A stretch of DNA of 5,521 nucleotides from a bacterium (GTDB taxonomy: Bacteria; Patescibacteriota; Minisyncoccia; UBA6257; JAGGUH01): the NCBI GenBank assembly GCA_021158645.1, contig JAGGUH010000079.1, positions 1 through 5,521 on the forward strand. The letters are read 5' to 3'. Shown piece by piece: positions 1 through 5,458 of the stretch. A program made the translations under genes and the position numbers. The notes under the pieces are model-generated. The model searched no databases. It was not told the origin of the DNA and saw nothing but the letters and a program-made list of their open reading frames with translations. Each line of letters begins with the position of its first letter. Within the stretch, counting starts at the first letter, position 1.

Positions 1-134
1 AAAAATTTTCTCTATCTATATCAGTTTTTTTACTAAATTTTTACGAATAATAAATATCACATTGATTATATTATGTGATTATTATAAAAGAGAAAAAAGA
101 GCAATATTTTATTTTGGGTTTAGAAAAAATTATA
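1..134. other. AT-rich non-coding stretch downstream of rpmB
   Basis: No reading frame of interest is visible. The only structure is an imperfect inverted repeat at about 53-83, with arms tcacat and atgtga and a 10-base AT loop. It lies about 50 bases past the rpmB stop and could mark the 3' end of that transcript. It lacks a clear uridine run on the minus-strand RNA, so I do not call it a terminator. Confidence 0.4.
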
Positions 135-317
135 TCAAGTTTTGTATAATTTTTTTAAACATTGAGTGCAAACTCTTATCCTTTTTCCATTTGGCAAAGT
201 AGTCCATTGCAAATTTGGATGTTGCTTCTTTTTGCTTGTCGGATTAAACTTGCCACGAAGTTTTTTTCTTGTTATAATGGTAATTGATTTTTTTCCACAG
301 ATCTGACATCTTGGCAT
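135..317 (-). CDS. rpmB: 50S ribosomal protein L28 (bL28), short four-cysteine form
   Basis: This is a structural protein of the large ribosomal subunit. The 60-residue product is small and very basic. It opens with MPRCQICGKK, has the family's central PNLQW segment (residues 34-38) followed by LPNGKRIRVC, and ends with a second cysteine pair. Cysteines 4, 7, 50 and 53 form a CxxC...CxxC zinc-ribbon pattern, as in zinc-binding L28 variants. The length is at the short end for L28 (commonly about 60-78 residues) but the frame looks complete. The start is the ATG directly before the conserved PRCQICGK; nothing upstream is needed. No Shine-Dalgarno sequence precedes it; the upstream bases are almost purely A and T. 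The stop is TGA. It diverges from the M50 protease gene, with only 45 bases between the two starts, and no other ribosomal gene is in view. Identification as L28 is firm. Confidence 0.93.
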   Translation of the reverse strand: MPRCQICGKKSITIITRKKLRGKFNPTSKKKQHPNLQWTTLPNGKRIRVCTQCLKKLYKT

Positions 318-362
318 AATAAGTTTTATTTTAATAAAAATTAAAAAAAATTCAATTAAATT
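318..362. promoter_or_regulatory. Divergent promoter spacer between rpmB and the M50 gene
   Basis: Two genes start outward from this 45-base spacer, so it and the adjoining 5' ends must hold promoters for both unless transcription starts inside the opposite gene. The sequence is almost all A and T, so -10-like hexamers are easy to find but none is distinctive and no good -35 can be picked. With so little room, both mRNAs would have very short leaders or none. The existence of promoters is inferred from gene layout; no exact site is claimed. Confidence 0.35.
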
Positions 363-983
363 ATGCCTGATTTTTTTTCTCTTTTAATTCAACTGATAAT
401 TTTGCTTTTTGCGGTTGTTATTCATGAAGTAAGTCATGGCGCAGTGGCTTATCATCTTGGTGATCCAACCGCAAAAGAATCAGGTCGACTTACTTTAAAT
501 CCAATAAAACATCTTGATCCTTGGGGTTCTTTTTTTATTCCTTTAACTTTGTTTATTTTTTCTCATGGAAAAGCGGTTTTTGGTTGGGCAAAACCAGTGC
601 CGATAAATTCAATGCTTTTAAAAAATCCAAAAAGAGATATTGGATTAGTTGCTTTTGCTGGACCAGCAGCAAATTTATCTTTAGCAGTTATTTTTGGAAT
701 TTTATTGCGGATTTTTGGAATTGTTTTTTTTAATTCGGCTTTAATTTATTTTTTTTCACTCATCGTTTATATTAATCTTCTTTTAGCCGTGTTTAATTTA
801 GTTCCTATTCCTCCACTTGATGGTTCTAAAATTCTTTTTTCTTTAGCGCCAAAATCTTGGATGCCGATTTTAACCTTTTTAGAGATTTATGGAATGTTTA
901 TTTTAATTCTTTTTTTATTTTTTGGTTTGCCTTTAATCTGGCCCATTATTGATTTTTTATACCATTTAATTACTGGCTTATAA
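363..983 (+). CDS. Site-2 protease family (M50) membrane metalloprotease
   Basis: This is a predicted intramembrane zinc protease that cuts membrane-embedded substrates. The HEVSH motif (His21, Glu22, His25) is the HExxH zinc-binding and catalytic motif and lies at the end of the first hydrophobic helix (about residues 5-27). The second family motif, NLVPIPPLDG (residues 145-154), supplies the third metal ligand, Asp153. Other hydrophobic segments lie at about 54-66, 95-120, 127-150 and 170-205. The FAGPAANL stretch (98-105) is also typical of the family. At 206 residues it matches the compact bacterial forms that lack PDZ or CBS domains, so it is closer to the short 'site-2 protease family' proteins than to full RseP or SpoIVFB. 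The ATG at 363 gives the usual short lead into helix 1; there is no Shine-Dalgarno sequence. The substrate is unknown, and no anti-sigma factor or other partner gene is nearby. Family assignment is firm; physiological role is not. Confidence 0.92.
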   Translation: MPDFFSLLIQLIILLFAVVIHEVSHGAVAYHLGDPTAKESGRLTLNPIKHLDPWGSFFIPLTLFIFSHGKAVFGWAKPVPINSMLLKNPKRDIGLVAFAGPAANLSLAVIFGILLRIFGIVFFNSALIYFFSLIVYINLLLAVFNLVPIPPLDGSKILFSLAPKSWMPILTFLEIYGMFILILFLFFGLPLIWPIIDFLYHLITGL

Positions 984-1007
984 ATTTTTTTAAGATATTT
1001 CTTATTA

Positions 1008-1079
1008 AGCCGGGAGAGGGATTTGAACCCTCGACCTACGGTTTACGAAACCGTTGCTCTGCCACTGAGCTATCCCGGC
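1008..1079 (-). tRNA. tRNA-Thr, anticodon CGU
   Basis: Read on the minus strand from 1079, the sequence folds into a full cloverleaf. The acceptor stem is GCCGGGA with TCCCGGC (7 bp). The D arm is GCTC/GAGC with a short loop containing GG. The anticodon stem is ACGGT/ACCGT around the loop TTCGTAA, giving anticodon CGT, which reads the threonine codon ACG. The variable loop is AGGTC. The T arm is GAGGG/CCCTC with loop TTCAAAT. The first two acceptor pairs (G1-C72, C2-G71) and G35-U36 of the anticodon agree with known threonyl-tRNA identity elements. The mature 3' CCA is not encoded: after the discriminator T (position 1008) the DNA reads TAA. The gene sits 68 bases past the thpR stop on the same strand, so it may be read through from yjbQ-thpR; I could not pick a convincing promoter of its own. 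Confidence 0.96.
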
Positions 1080-1146
1080 AAAGAATAAAAGTGAATGTAA
1101 AAAATAGAAGTTGGTGATTAAAATTAGAAAGTAAAAAATAATTTTA

Positions 1147-1713
1147 TCAAATTAAAGAAATTTCTTCCAAAGTTATATATTCAGGTTGCTTTTTTGGCTT
1201 TAAAATACTTTCCATAATTTGAATCTTTTTTAAAGAAAATTTCCAGCCAACCTTTAAAGAAAAATTTTTCAATTCTTTTGGTAAGACCACTCCTTTTTGA
1301 AATCGGGCTATGGTAATATGAAGTAAAAATTCTCTTTCTTTATTTTTAAAAGGAATTTGGTTTTTTTCAAATTCTTTTTTTAATTCTTTTGATAAATTCT
1401 CTAAAATTTTACTTTCTCCGGTTACCCAAATCATTCTTAGCTTAAAAAATGGTCCAAAACAAACTTTGTTTAAAAAAACTTCTCGATTTTTTTCATTCAA
1501 AAATTTTTCTGCTACTTGATGAACTTTTTTGCTTAATAAGGGAATCTTTTTTATATCAAGATAACCCAAAAATAAAATTGTAATATGCAAATTTTCCTTT
1601 CTTGTAAAACGGCAATTAATTCTTGAAAATGGCTCTTTGTTTTTGAGATTTAAAATTGCTTCTTTGATTTTTGGAGGGATTGGACTGGCAATAAAAATTC
1701 TTTTCTTATTCAT
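1147..1713 (-). CDS. thpR: RNA 2',3'-cyclic phosphodiesterase / 2'-5' RNA ligase family (ThpR/LigT)
   Basis: This is a member of the 2H phosphoesterase superfamily. Characterised relatives open 2',3'-cyclic phosphates on RNA ends to 2'-phosphates, and in vitro some form 2'-5' bonds between tRNA halves. The protein has the two defining HxT motifs: HIT at residues 43-45 within NLHITILFLG, and HIT at 132-134 within LLHITIARF. These place the two catalytic histidines on either side of the bilobed active site. The N-terminal RIFIASPIPP resembles the usual RxFxAxxxP start, and PEYITLEEISL near the C-terminus fits the family's last strand. The 188-residue length is normal. The start codon overlaps the end of yjbQ by 8 bases, pointing to one mRNA and translational coupling. 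There is no clear ribosome binding site, only A/T-rich yjbQ coding sequence. The stop is TGA, followed one codon later by TAA. Function is by family; the cellular RNA substrate is unknown. Confidence 0.92.
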   Translation of the reverse strand: MNKKRIFIASPIPPKIKEAILNLKNKEPFSRINCRFTRKENLHITILFLGYLDIKKIPLLSKKVHQVAEKFLNEKNREVFLNKVCFGPFFKLRMIWVTGESKILENLSKELKKEFEKNQIPFKNKEREFLLHITIARFQKGVVLPKELKNFSLKVGWKFSLKKIQIMESILKPKKQPEYITLEEISLI

Positions 1714-2116
1714 TTTTTATTATTTTTACCACAATTTCTCTTTCTCTTTCTTTTTCATCAAAATCAATCAAAACAATTTCTTGCCATTGGCCTAACTGAA
1801 GTTTTCCTTCTTCGATTGGTACCACTAAATCTGGTCCAATTAAAGCCGATTTAATATGAGCCGCGCCGTTTCTATCACCCCATTTTAAATGATGTTTATA
1901 ATCAGCATTTTCTGGAGCCATTTTTTCTAATACTTCTTTAATATCTTCCATTATTCCCTCTTCATATTCCATTATTGTTAAAGCCGCAGTTGTTCCTTTT
2001 ACGAAAATTAAAGCAACACCATCTTTGATTTTTGATTTTTCTACAATTTCTTTTACTTTCTGAGTAATATTAATAAAATCGTAATGACCTTTTTTTGCAA
2101 TTCTAAAAAGTGCCAT
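1706..2116 (-). CDS. yjbQ: YjbQ family protein (UPF0047), putative secondary thiamine-phosphate synthase
   Basis: This is a small soluble protein of the widespread YjbQ/UPF0047 family. Family annotation as a 'secondary thiamine-phosphate synthase' rests on weak activity seen in a few homologues; the true role is unsettled. At 136 residues the length is typical. The family signature is present: GTTAALTIMEYEEG (residues 41-54), the paired histidines H75-H76 in KHHLKWGD, then RNGAAHIKSALIGP (82-95) with His87, and LGQWQEIVLIDFD (108-120). The usual GTWQ box reads GQWQ here. The conserved histidines and acidic residues would form the metal or active site. The ATG at 2116 is the natural family start (MALFRI..). 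It is the first gene of a minus-strand pair, with thpR starting inside its last codons. Thiamine synthesis genes are not in view, so a role in RNA or general metabolism is at least as likely as thiamine synthesis. Confidence 0.9.
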   Translation of the reverse strand: MALFRIAKKGHYDFINITQKVKEIVEKSKIKDGVALIFVKGTTAALTIMEYEEGIMEDIKEVLEKMAPENADYKHHLKWGDRNGAAHIKSALIGPDLVVPIEEGKLQLGQWQEIVLIDFDEKEREREIVVKIIKNE

Positions 2117-2124
2117 ATTTTTTA

Positions 2125-2152
2125 AATTTATCCTATTTTAAAAAAAATTCAA
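2125..2152 (-). promoter_or_regulatory. Candidate sigma70-type promoter for yjbQ-thpR
   Basis: On the minus strand TTGAAT (2147-2152) matches four of six bases of the -35 consensus. After a 16-base spacer, TAAATT (2125-2130) matches four of six of the -10. A start about seven bases further on would fall near 2118, two bases before the yjbQ ATG, giving an essentially leaderless mRNA. The region is so rich in A and T that chance matches are expected, so this is a proposal only. Confidence 0.3.
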
Positions 2153-2394
2153 GTATTGCTTTCTTGCATCTTTTTAAATATTTTGATTAACTCTAAAAAA
2201 TTAAAAAATCAAAAAGGAGATGTAAAAAACAGGTTGAAATTTTTATTTCTTATCAAAAGAGAAATTATTTAAATTTTTTTAATTACGTAATTTTTTATTG
2301 TTTCAATCTGTAATTTTATTAATTTTGCTTTTAAATCAAACTAAATTTGGTTTTTATTCAAAAATGACAGCAATTTTTTAAATCTCGATTAAAC

Positions 2395-2432
2395 TTCTTT
2401 TAAAATTGCTTAATTCTTTTAAAATTGCTTAA
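2395..2432. repeat. Perfect 19-base tandem duplication
   Basis: The unit ttcttttaaaattgcttaa occurs at 2395-2413 and again, unchanged, at 2414-2432. Two exact adjacent copies suggest a recent slippage duplication or a pair of equivalent binding sites. It lies about 50 bases before the palindrome at 2483 and about 230 bases before the HD start. No function is evident. Confidence 0.85.
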
Positions 2433-2449
2433 AACAAATAGAAGGATAT

Positions 2450-2469
2450 GTCTTATTTTTTTGTAAGAC
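2450..2469. repeat. Short inverted repeat (6-bp stem, T-rich loop)
   Basis: gtctta (2450-2455) and taagac (2464-2469) are exact complements around the loop tttttttg. The right arm overlaps the 8-base palindrome agacgtct (2466-2473). With the palindrome at 2483-2508 it would give two successive hairpins upstream of the HD gene. The short stem limits confidence that it is functional. Confidence 0.45.
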
Positions 2470-2482
2470 GTCTCATTTTTTC

Positions 2483-2508
2483 ACTTAATCACTATATAGC
2501 GATTAAGT
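2483..2508. repeat. 26-base near-perfect palindrome upstream of the HD gene (copy A)
   Basis: The outer arms are acttaatc and gattaagt, and the centre is ctatatag. All positions pair except one, a2491 against c2500. It shares arms acttaa/ttaagt and the CTATATAG core with the perfect palindrome at 3651-3684. The two inner arm pairs differ between the copies but stay complementary: c-g at 2490/2501 corresponds to t-a in the other copy, and t-a at 2489/2502 corresponds to c-g. That pattern fits a conserved symmetrical element better than chance. It begins 178 bases before the HD start. Neither strand has a uridine run directly after it, so it is unlikely to be a terminator; a protein-binding site or dispersed palindromic repeat is more plausible. 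Confidence 0.75.
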
Positions 2509-2660
2509 ATTTAAAGGATTTTTTGAATTTAAGGAAAATAAATTAGGATTGATGTTTTTTTAAAACTTTTAGTTTTTATTAGTTTTTAACAGGTTTTATC
2601 TTTTTATATAGAAAATTTAATGCCAAAAAATTTTTAGATTAAAATTAGAATTTTAAACTT

Positions 2661-3650
2661 ATGAAAGAAGAAATTTTTGATTCGCTTTATGGAAAAATTG
2701 AAATAAAAGAGTCAGTGATTTTAGAATTAATAAATGCTCCTTCTTTAATCCGATTAAAAGAAATAGATCAAGCAGGTTATTCTTCTCCATTTTTTAAAAA
2801 GAAATGCCATTCTCGATTTGACCATTCAGTTGGAGTAATGATTCTTTTAAGAAAATTTGGTGCTTCTTTAGAGGAACAAATTGCTGGTTTAATTCATGAT
2901 GTTTCCCATTCTGTTTTTTCTCATTGTATTGATTATGTTTTAGATGAAGGATCAGAAAAAAACCATAGTTGGCAGGATAGTGTATTTGAAGTTTTTGTTA
3001 AAAACTCTGAAATTCCCAAAATTTTAAAAAAATATCATTTAAATTTAGATTTTATTTTAAATGATAAAAACTTTCCTTTAAAAGAAAAAGAATTGCCAGA
3101 TCTTTGCGCTGATAGAATCGATTATTCATTAAGGACCGCCTATCATTATAATGAAATAGATTCTAAAACTCTGAATTACTTTTTGGAAAACTTAAAGACA
3201 AAAGATAAGTTTTGGGTATTTAAAAATTTTAAGTCAGCAAAAGAATATGGAGAATTGTTTTTTAAATTAAATAAAAAATATTATGCTGGATTTTTGTCAG
3301 CAGTAATGTTTAAAACTACTGGAGATTGTTTAAGGTATGCCTTAAAAAAAGGATATCTTTCAAAAAACGATCTTTTTAAAACAGATAAAGAAGTTTTAAA
3401 AAAAATAAAAGAAAATTTAAAGAAGGATTCAATTCTTAAATTATTATTTGAAAGAATGGAGGGGAAAATAAAGGTTGAGAATAATTCCAAGAATTATAAT
3501 ACTTCTTGTTTTTGTAAATCTCGGATAGTGGATCCACTTTTTGAAGAAAAAGGAATTCTTAAAAGATTAAGCCAAGTTGATAAAAACTGGCAAAAAGTTT
3601 TAATTGAGGAAATGAAGCCAAAACAATATTTTTTGAAATTTGAAAAATAA
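2661..3650 (+). CDS. HD-superfamily phosphohydrolase (SAMHD1/dNTPase-like HD domain protein)
   Basis: This is a predicted metal-dependent phosphohydrolase. The HD metal site is complete: His55 in SRFDHSVGVM, His79-Asp80 in IAGLIHDVSHSVFSH, and Asp151 in ADRIDYSLR. The SRFDHSxGV, GLIHDxxHxxFSH and DRIDY blocks follow the order seen in COG1078-type HD proteins and SAMHD1-like dNTP triphosphohydrolases. Residues about 45-160 form the HD core. The C-terminal half (about 190-329) is helical and ends with a KSRIVDPLF...LKRLSQVD block (286-307) that resembles the C-termini of other small bacterial HD proteins. Without the allosteric-site residues in hand I cannot say whether the substrate is a dNTP or another phosphoester. 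The start at 2661 lies just before the first recognisable segment (LYGKIEI); there is no Shine-Dalgarno sequence. It stands alone, bracketed by two related palindromes, and converges on pepA. Domain call firm, substrate open. Confidence 0.85.
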   Translation: MKEEIFDSLYGKIEIKESVILELINAPSLIRLKEIDQAGYSSPFFKKKCHSRFDHSVGVMILLRKFGASLEEQIAGLIHDVSHSVFSHCIDYVLDEGSEKNHSWQDSVFEVFVKNSEIPKILKKYHLNLDFILNDKNFPLKEKELPDLCADRIDYSLRTAYHYNEIDSKTLNYFLENLKTKDKFWVFKNFKSAKEYGELFFKLNKKYYAGFLSAVMFKTTGDCLRYALKKGYLSKNDLFKTDKEVLKKIKENLKKDSILKLLFERMEGKIKVENNSKNYNTSCFCKSRIVDPLFEEKGILKRLSQVDKNWQKVLIEEMKPKQYFLKFEK

Positions 3651-3684
3651 TCTCACTTAACTGCTATATAGCAGTTAAGTGAGA
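3643..3684 (-). terminator. Probable intrinsic terminator of pepA
   Basis: Read on the minus strand, the 34-base palindrome forms a stem of at least 14 bp around a small AU loop. It is directly followed by UUAUUUUU (3650 down to 3643), a good hairpin plus uridine tract. The hairpin begins inside the last codons of pepA, so the stop codon lies in its first arm. The U tract is the complement of the HD gene's last codons. On the plus strand the hairpin is followed by AAAGG, so termination of the HD transcript here is not supported. Confidence 0.6.
3651..3684. repeat. 34-base perfect palindrome between convergent genes (copy B)
   Basis: Every base from 3651 to 3684 pairs with its mirror partner about the centre at 3667/3668. 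The arms run tctcacttaactgc and its complement, and the centre is tatata. It starts one base after the HD stop codon and covers the pepA stop (TAA, complement of 3675-3677) and the last two pepA codons. It shares the acttaa..ctatatag..ttaagt framework with copy A at 2483-2508, so the two bracket the HD gene. A perfect palindrome of this length is far beyond chance. Confidence 0.95.
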
Positions 3685-5135
3685 AAGGTTTGATTAAGGA
3701 AATTTTTAGCAAATTCGATTAAATACCGAGTACCAGCGCCAGTAGCGCCCCTCGAAAGTCCTTGGTTTTCAATTGAAGTCATTGTTGGGGCAATATCTAA
3801 ATGAACCCAAGGAGTATTTTCGATAAAATTTTTTAAAAAGATGGCTCCGGTAATCGCACCGCCATATTTTGTTTTTCCAATGTTTCTTAAATCAGCAAAA
3901 TCGCCTCTAATTTCTTCTTGATATTCTTCCCATAAAGGCAACAACCAAACATAATCACCTGACTTTTCTCCAATTTTTCTTAATTTTTCTTCAAGTTCTT
4001 CTTTGTTTGTAAATAAAGCAATGGCTCTTTGACCCAAGGCAACTATTGCGGCTCCAGTCAAAGTGGCAACATCTAAAATAAATTTTGGTTTAAAGTTTTT
4101 TTCTAAATAACTTAAAGCATCAGCCAAAATTAATCTTCCTTCAGCATCAGTGTTGATGACCTCCACAGTTTTTCCGTTATAAATTTTTAAAATATCACCG
4201 GGCCGATAACTGGAAGAGGAAGGCATATTTTCTACTGCTGGAATTATTCCAACAATATTTAAGGGCAGTTTTAGTTTTGAAATTGCTCTTATTGCTCCAA
4301 AAATTGCAGCCGCTCCTGATTTATCCATATACATATCAATCATTCCTTCCCATGGTTTTATATTTAAACCGCCACTATCAAAAGTGACTCCTTTTCCAAC
4401 AAATCCTATATCAAAATTTTTAGATTTTTGAGTTCCAAGATATTTTAGAATAATTAATTTTGGCTCTTGGCTGCTGCCTTTAGAAACTGCTAAAATTCCT
4501 CCAAGTTTTAATTTATCAATTTCTTTTTTATTCAAAATTTTGACTTGAAAACAAGAACCTTTAAATTCTTTTTTTGCAATTTGAGCCAATTTTGTTGGTG
4601 TTATATCTTGGGCGGGACTATTTGAAAGATCTCGGGCAAAATTAACTGCTTCTCCGATTATTTTTCCTTCCTCTAAATCATTTAAAAAATTTTTCGAATT
4701 TTCAATTAAAAGATTTATCTTTTTTATTCCTTTCTTTTTTTCGCTGGATTTTGAAAATTTATAATCTGCTAAAATTAAATTACAAACTGCCTCTTTAATC
4801 AAAAAAGATTTTTCAAAGGGAAAATTTTTTAAAAAAATTTCAATTTTTTCTAAATTTTTTGAGGCAAAATTTAATAAAACTTTTCTTATCCATATTCTAA
4901 ACTTTCTTTGATTGAAATTTTCTTTTTTGCCACAATTTGAAATCACAATTCTTTTTCCATCTAAAGTTAAAATTGATTCTATTTCTCCTTCTTTTAGGTT
5001 TCTTAAAATTTTTCCAAAACTTTTTTCAATTTGAAATTTCTTTAAATCAATTTTTTCTTTTTCAAAATAAGGCAAAACTAATACTTCCCCTTTTTTAAAT
5101 TTAAATTTTTTTAATTCTTCTAATTTAATTTCCAT
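3675..5135 (-). CDS. pepA: Leucyl aminopeptidase (cytosol aminopeptidase, family M17)
   Basis: This is a di-metal exopeptidase that removes N-terminal residues, chiefly leucine, from peptides; family members are usually hexamers in the cytoplasm. All catalytic residues are visible by alignment to E. coli PepA. Metal ligands are Lys248 and Asp253 in VGKGVTFDSGGLNIKP, Asp271 in MYMDKSGAA, and Asp330 and Glu332 in NTDAEGRLILADAL. Catalytic Lys260 and Arg334 are also present. ENMPSSSSYRPGD (302-314) and the C-terminal PWVHLDIAPT (442-451) are family signatures. The N-terminal domain (about 1-160) is divergent and lysine-rich, as is usual; the catalytic domain spans about 165-480. The length of 486 is normal. 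The ATG at 5135 is preceded by gataaaaaat with no Shine-Dalgarno sequence. A weak promoter guess is TTGTTA with TACAGA 17 bases on (minus strand, between 5170 and 5140). It is transcribed alone and ends at a palindrome terminator. Upstream lies the hairpin array. In a reduced genome it would serve amino acid recovery from peptides. Confidence 0.96.
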   Translation of the reverse strand: MEIKLEELKKFKFKKGEVLVLPYFEKEKIDLKKFQIEKSFGKILRNLKEGEIESILTLDGKRIVISNCGKKENFNQRKFRIWIRKVLLNFASKNLEKIEIFLKNFPFEKSFLIKEAVCNLILADYKFSKSSEKKKGIKKINLLIENSKNFLNDLEEGKIIGEAVNFARDLSNSPAQDITPTKLAQIAKKEFKGSCFQVKILNKKEIDKLKLGGILAVSKGSSQEPKLIILKYLGTQKSKNFDIGFVGKGVTFDSGGLNIKPWEGMIDMYMDKSGAAAIFGAIRAISKLKLPLNIVGIIPAVENMPSSSSYRPGDILKIYNGKTVEVINTDAEGRLILADALSYLEKNFKPKFILDVATLTGAAIVALGQRAIALFTNKEELEEKLRKIGEKSGDYVWLLPLWEEYQEEIRGDFADLRNIGKTKYGGAITGAIFLKNFIENTPWVHLDIAPTMTSIENQGLSRGATGAGTRYLIEFAKNFLNQTFLT

Positions 5136-5181
5136 ATTTTTTATCTGTACTATCTAATCATTTTGATAACAATTTTTAAAA

Positions 5182-5195
5182 TATTTCCCTCCCCC
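5182..5195 (+). repeat. Left terminal inverted repeat of the hairpin array
   Basis: tatttccctccccc here is the exact complement of gggggagggaaata at 5459-5472. The two 14-base ends enclose the six-hairpin array. A weaker outward match continues: tttgata at 5162-5168 is the complement of tatcaaa at 5487-5493, at nearly the same distance from each end. This suggests an element of up to about 332 bases with imperfect ends, though the arms are low in complexity. Confidence 0.65.
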
Positions 5196-5458
5196 CTCTC
5201 TCATAGAGGGGGGAAAGAAAGAAGGAATTTTCTAAATTTCTCCTTTCATGAGGGAAAGGGGAGGTTTGGAAGATTCCTTTTTTTTCTCTTCTCCCTGAGA
5301 AAAGGAAAAGATTTAGGAAATCTCCTTTCTTTCTTTTTTCTCTGAAAAAAGGAAGAAGGTTTAGAATCTTTCCTTCTTTCTCCTTCTCCGATTTATGTCG
5401 GAGGAAGAAAATCTTCCCATTTTCCTCCCCCTCCCTCTGGGAGGGGGAGGATATAGAA

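Larger units (their letters stand above)
2117..2660. other. 544-base non-coding gap between yjbQ and the HD gene
   Basis: Both flanking genes point away from this stretch, so it must hold their promoters, yet it is far longer than the other spacers here. I see no credible gene on either strand. It contains a candidate yjbQ promoter (2125-2152), a 12-base palindrome aattacgtaatt (2281-2292), a 19-base tandem duplication (2395-2432), a hairpin (2450-2469) and a 26-base near-palindrome (2483-2508). The last 150 bases before the HD start are almost pure A/T, with a possible -10 TATATA at 2605-2610 but no good -35. The good AAGGAG at 2214-2219 is followed at once by ATG TAA and does not serve a gene. 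Confidence 0.6.

Noticed and set aside
521..733. 70-codon plus-strand frame inside the M50 gene
   Set aside because: It lies wholly within a well-supported gene in another frame and its product is a low-complexity Phe/Ser/Trp-rich string.
981..1008. Terminator between the M50 gene and the tRNA gene
   Set aside because: The only stem, taaga/tctta at 991-1004, is 5 bp, and the T run lies before it instead of after it on the plus strand. Support is too weak.
135..1149. UGA read as glycine (genetic code 25, as in Gracilibacteria/Absconditabacteria)
   Set aside because: rpmB and thpR end naturally at TGA, no in-frame TGA interrupts any gene, and conserved glycines are encoded by GGN. The standard code fits.
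2214..2225. AAGGAG followed by ATG: the only good Shine-Dalgarno look-alike outside the array
   Set aside because: There is no spacer between the motif and the ATG, and the next codon is TAA, so it cannot start a gene.
1116..2650. 14-base repeat gattaaaattagaa at 1116-1129 and 2637-2650
   Set aside because: It lies in two very AT-rich spacers, where chance identity is likely. The inverted repeat it forms before the HD start (2639-2646/2649-2656) is also purely A/T.
3281..3490. 69-codon minus-strand frame inside the HD gene
   Set aside because: Antisense shadow of the HD coding region, with no recognisable motif.
5163..5345. 60-codon plus-strand reading frame over the hairpin array
   Set aside because: It is low in complexity (runs of Phe, Leu, Lys, Gly), matches no family I recognise, and stays open mainly because the repeat spacing is near a multiple of three. 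The hairpins explain the sequence better.
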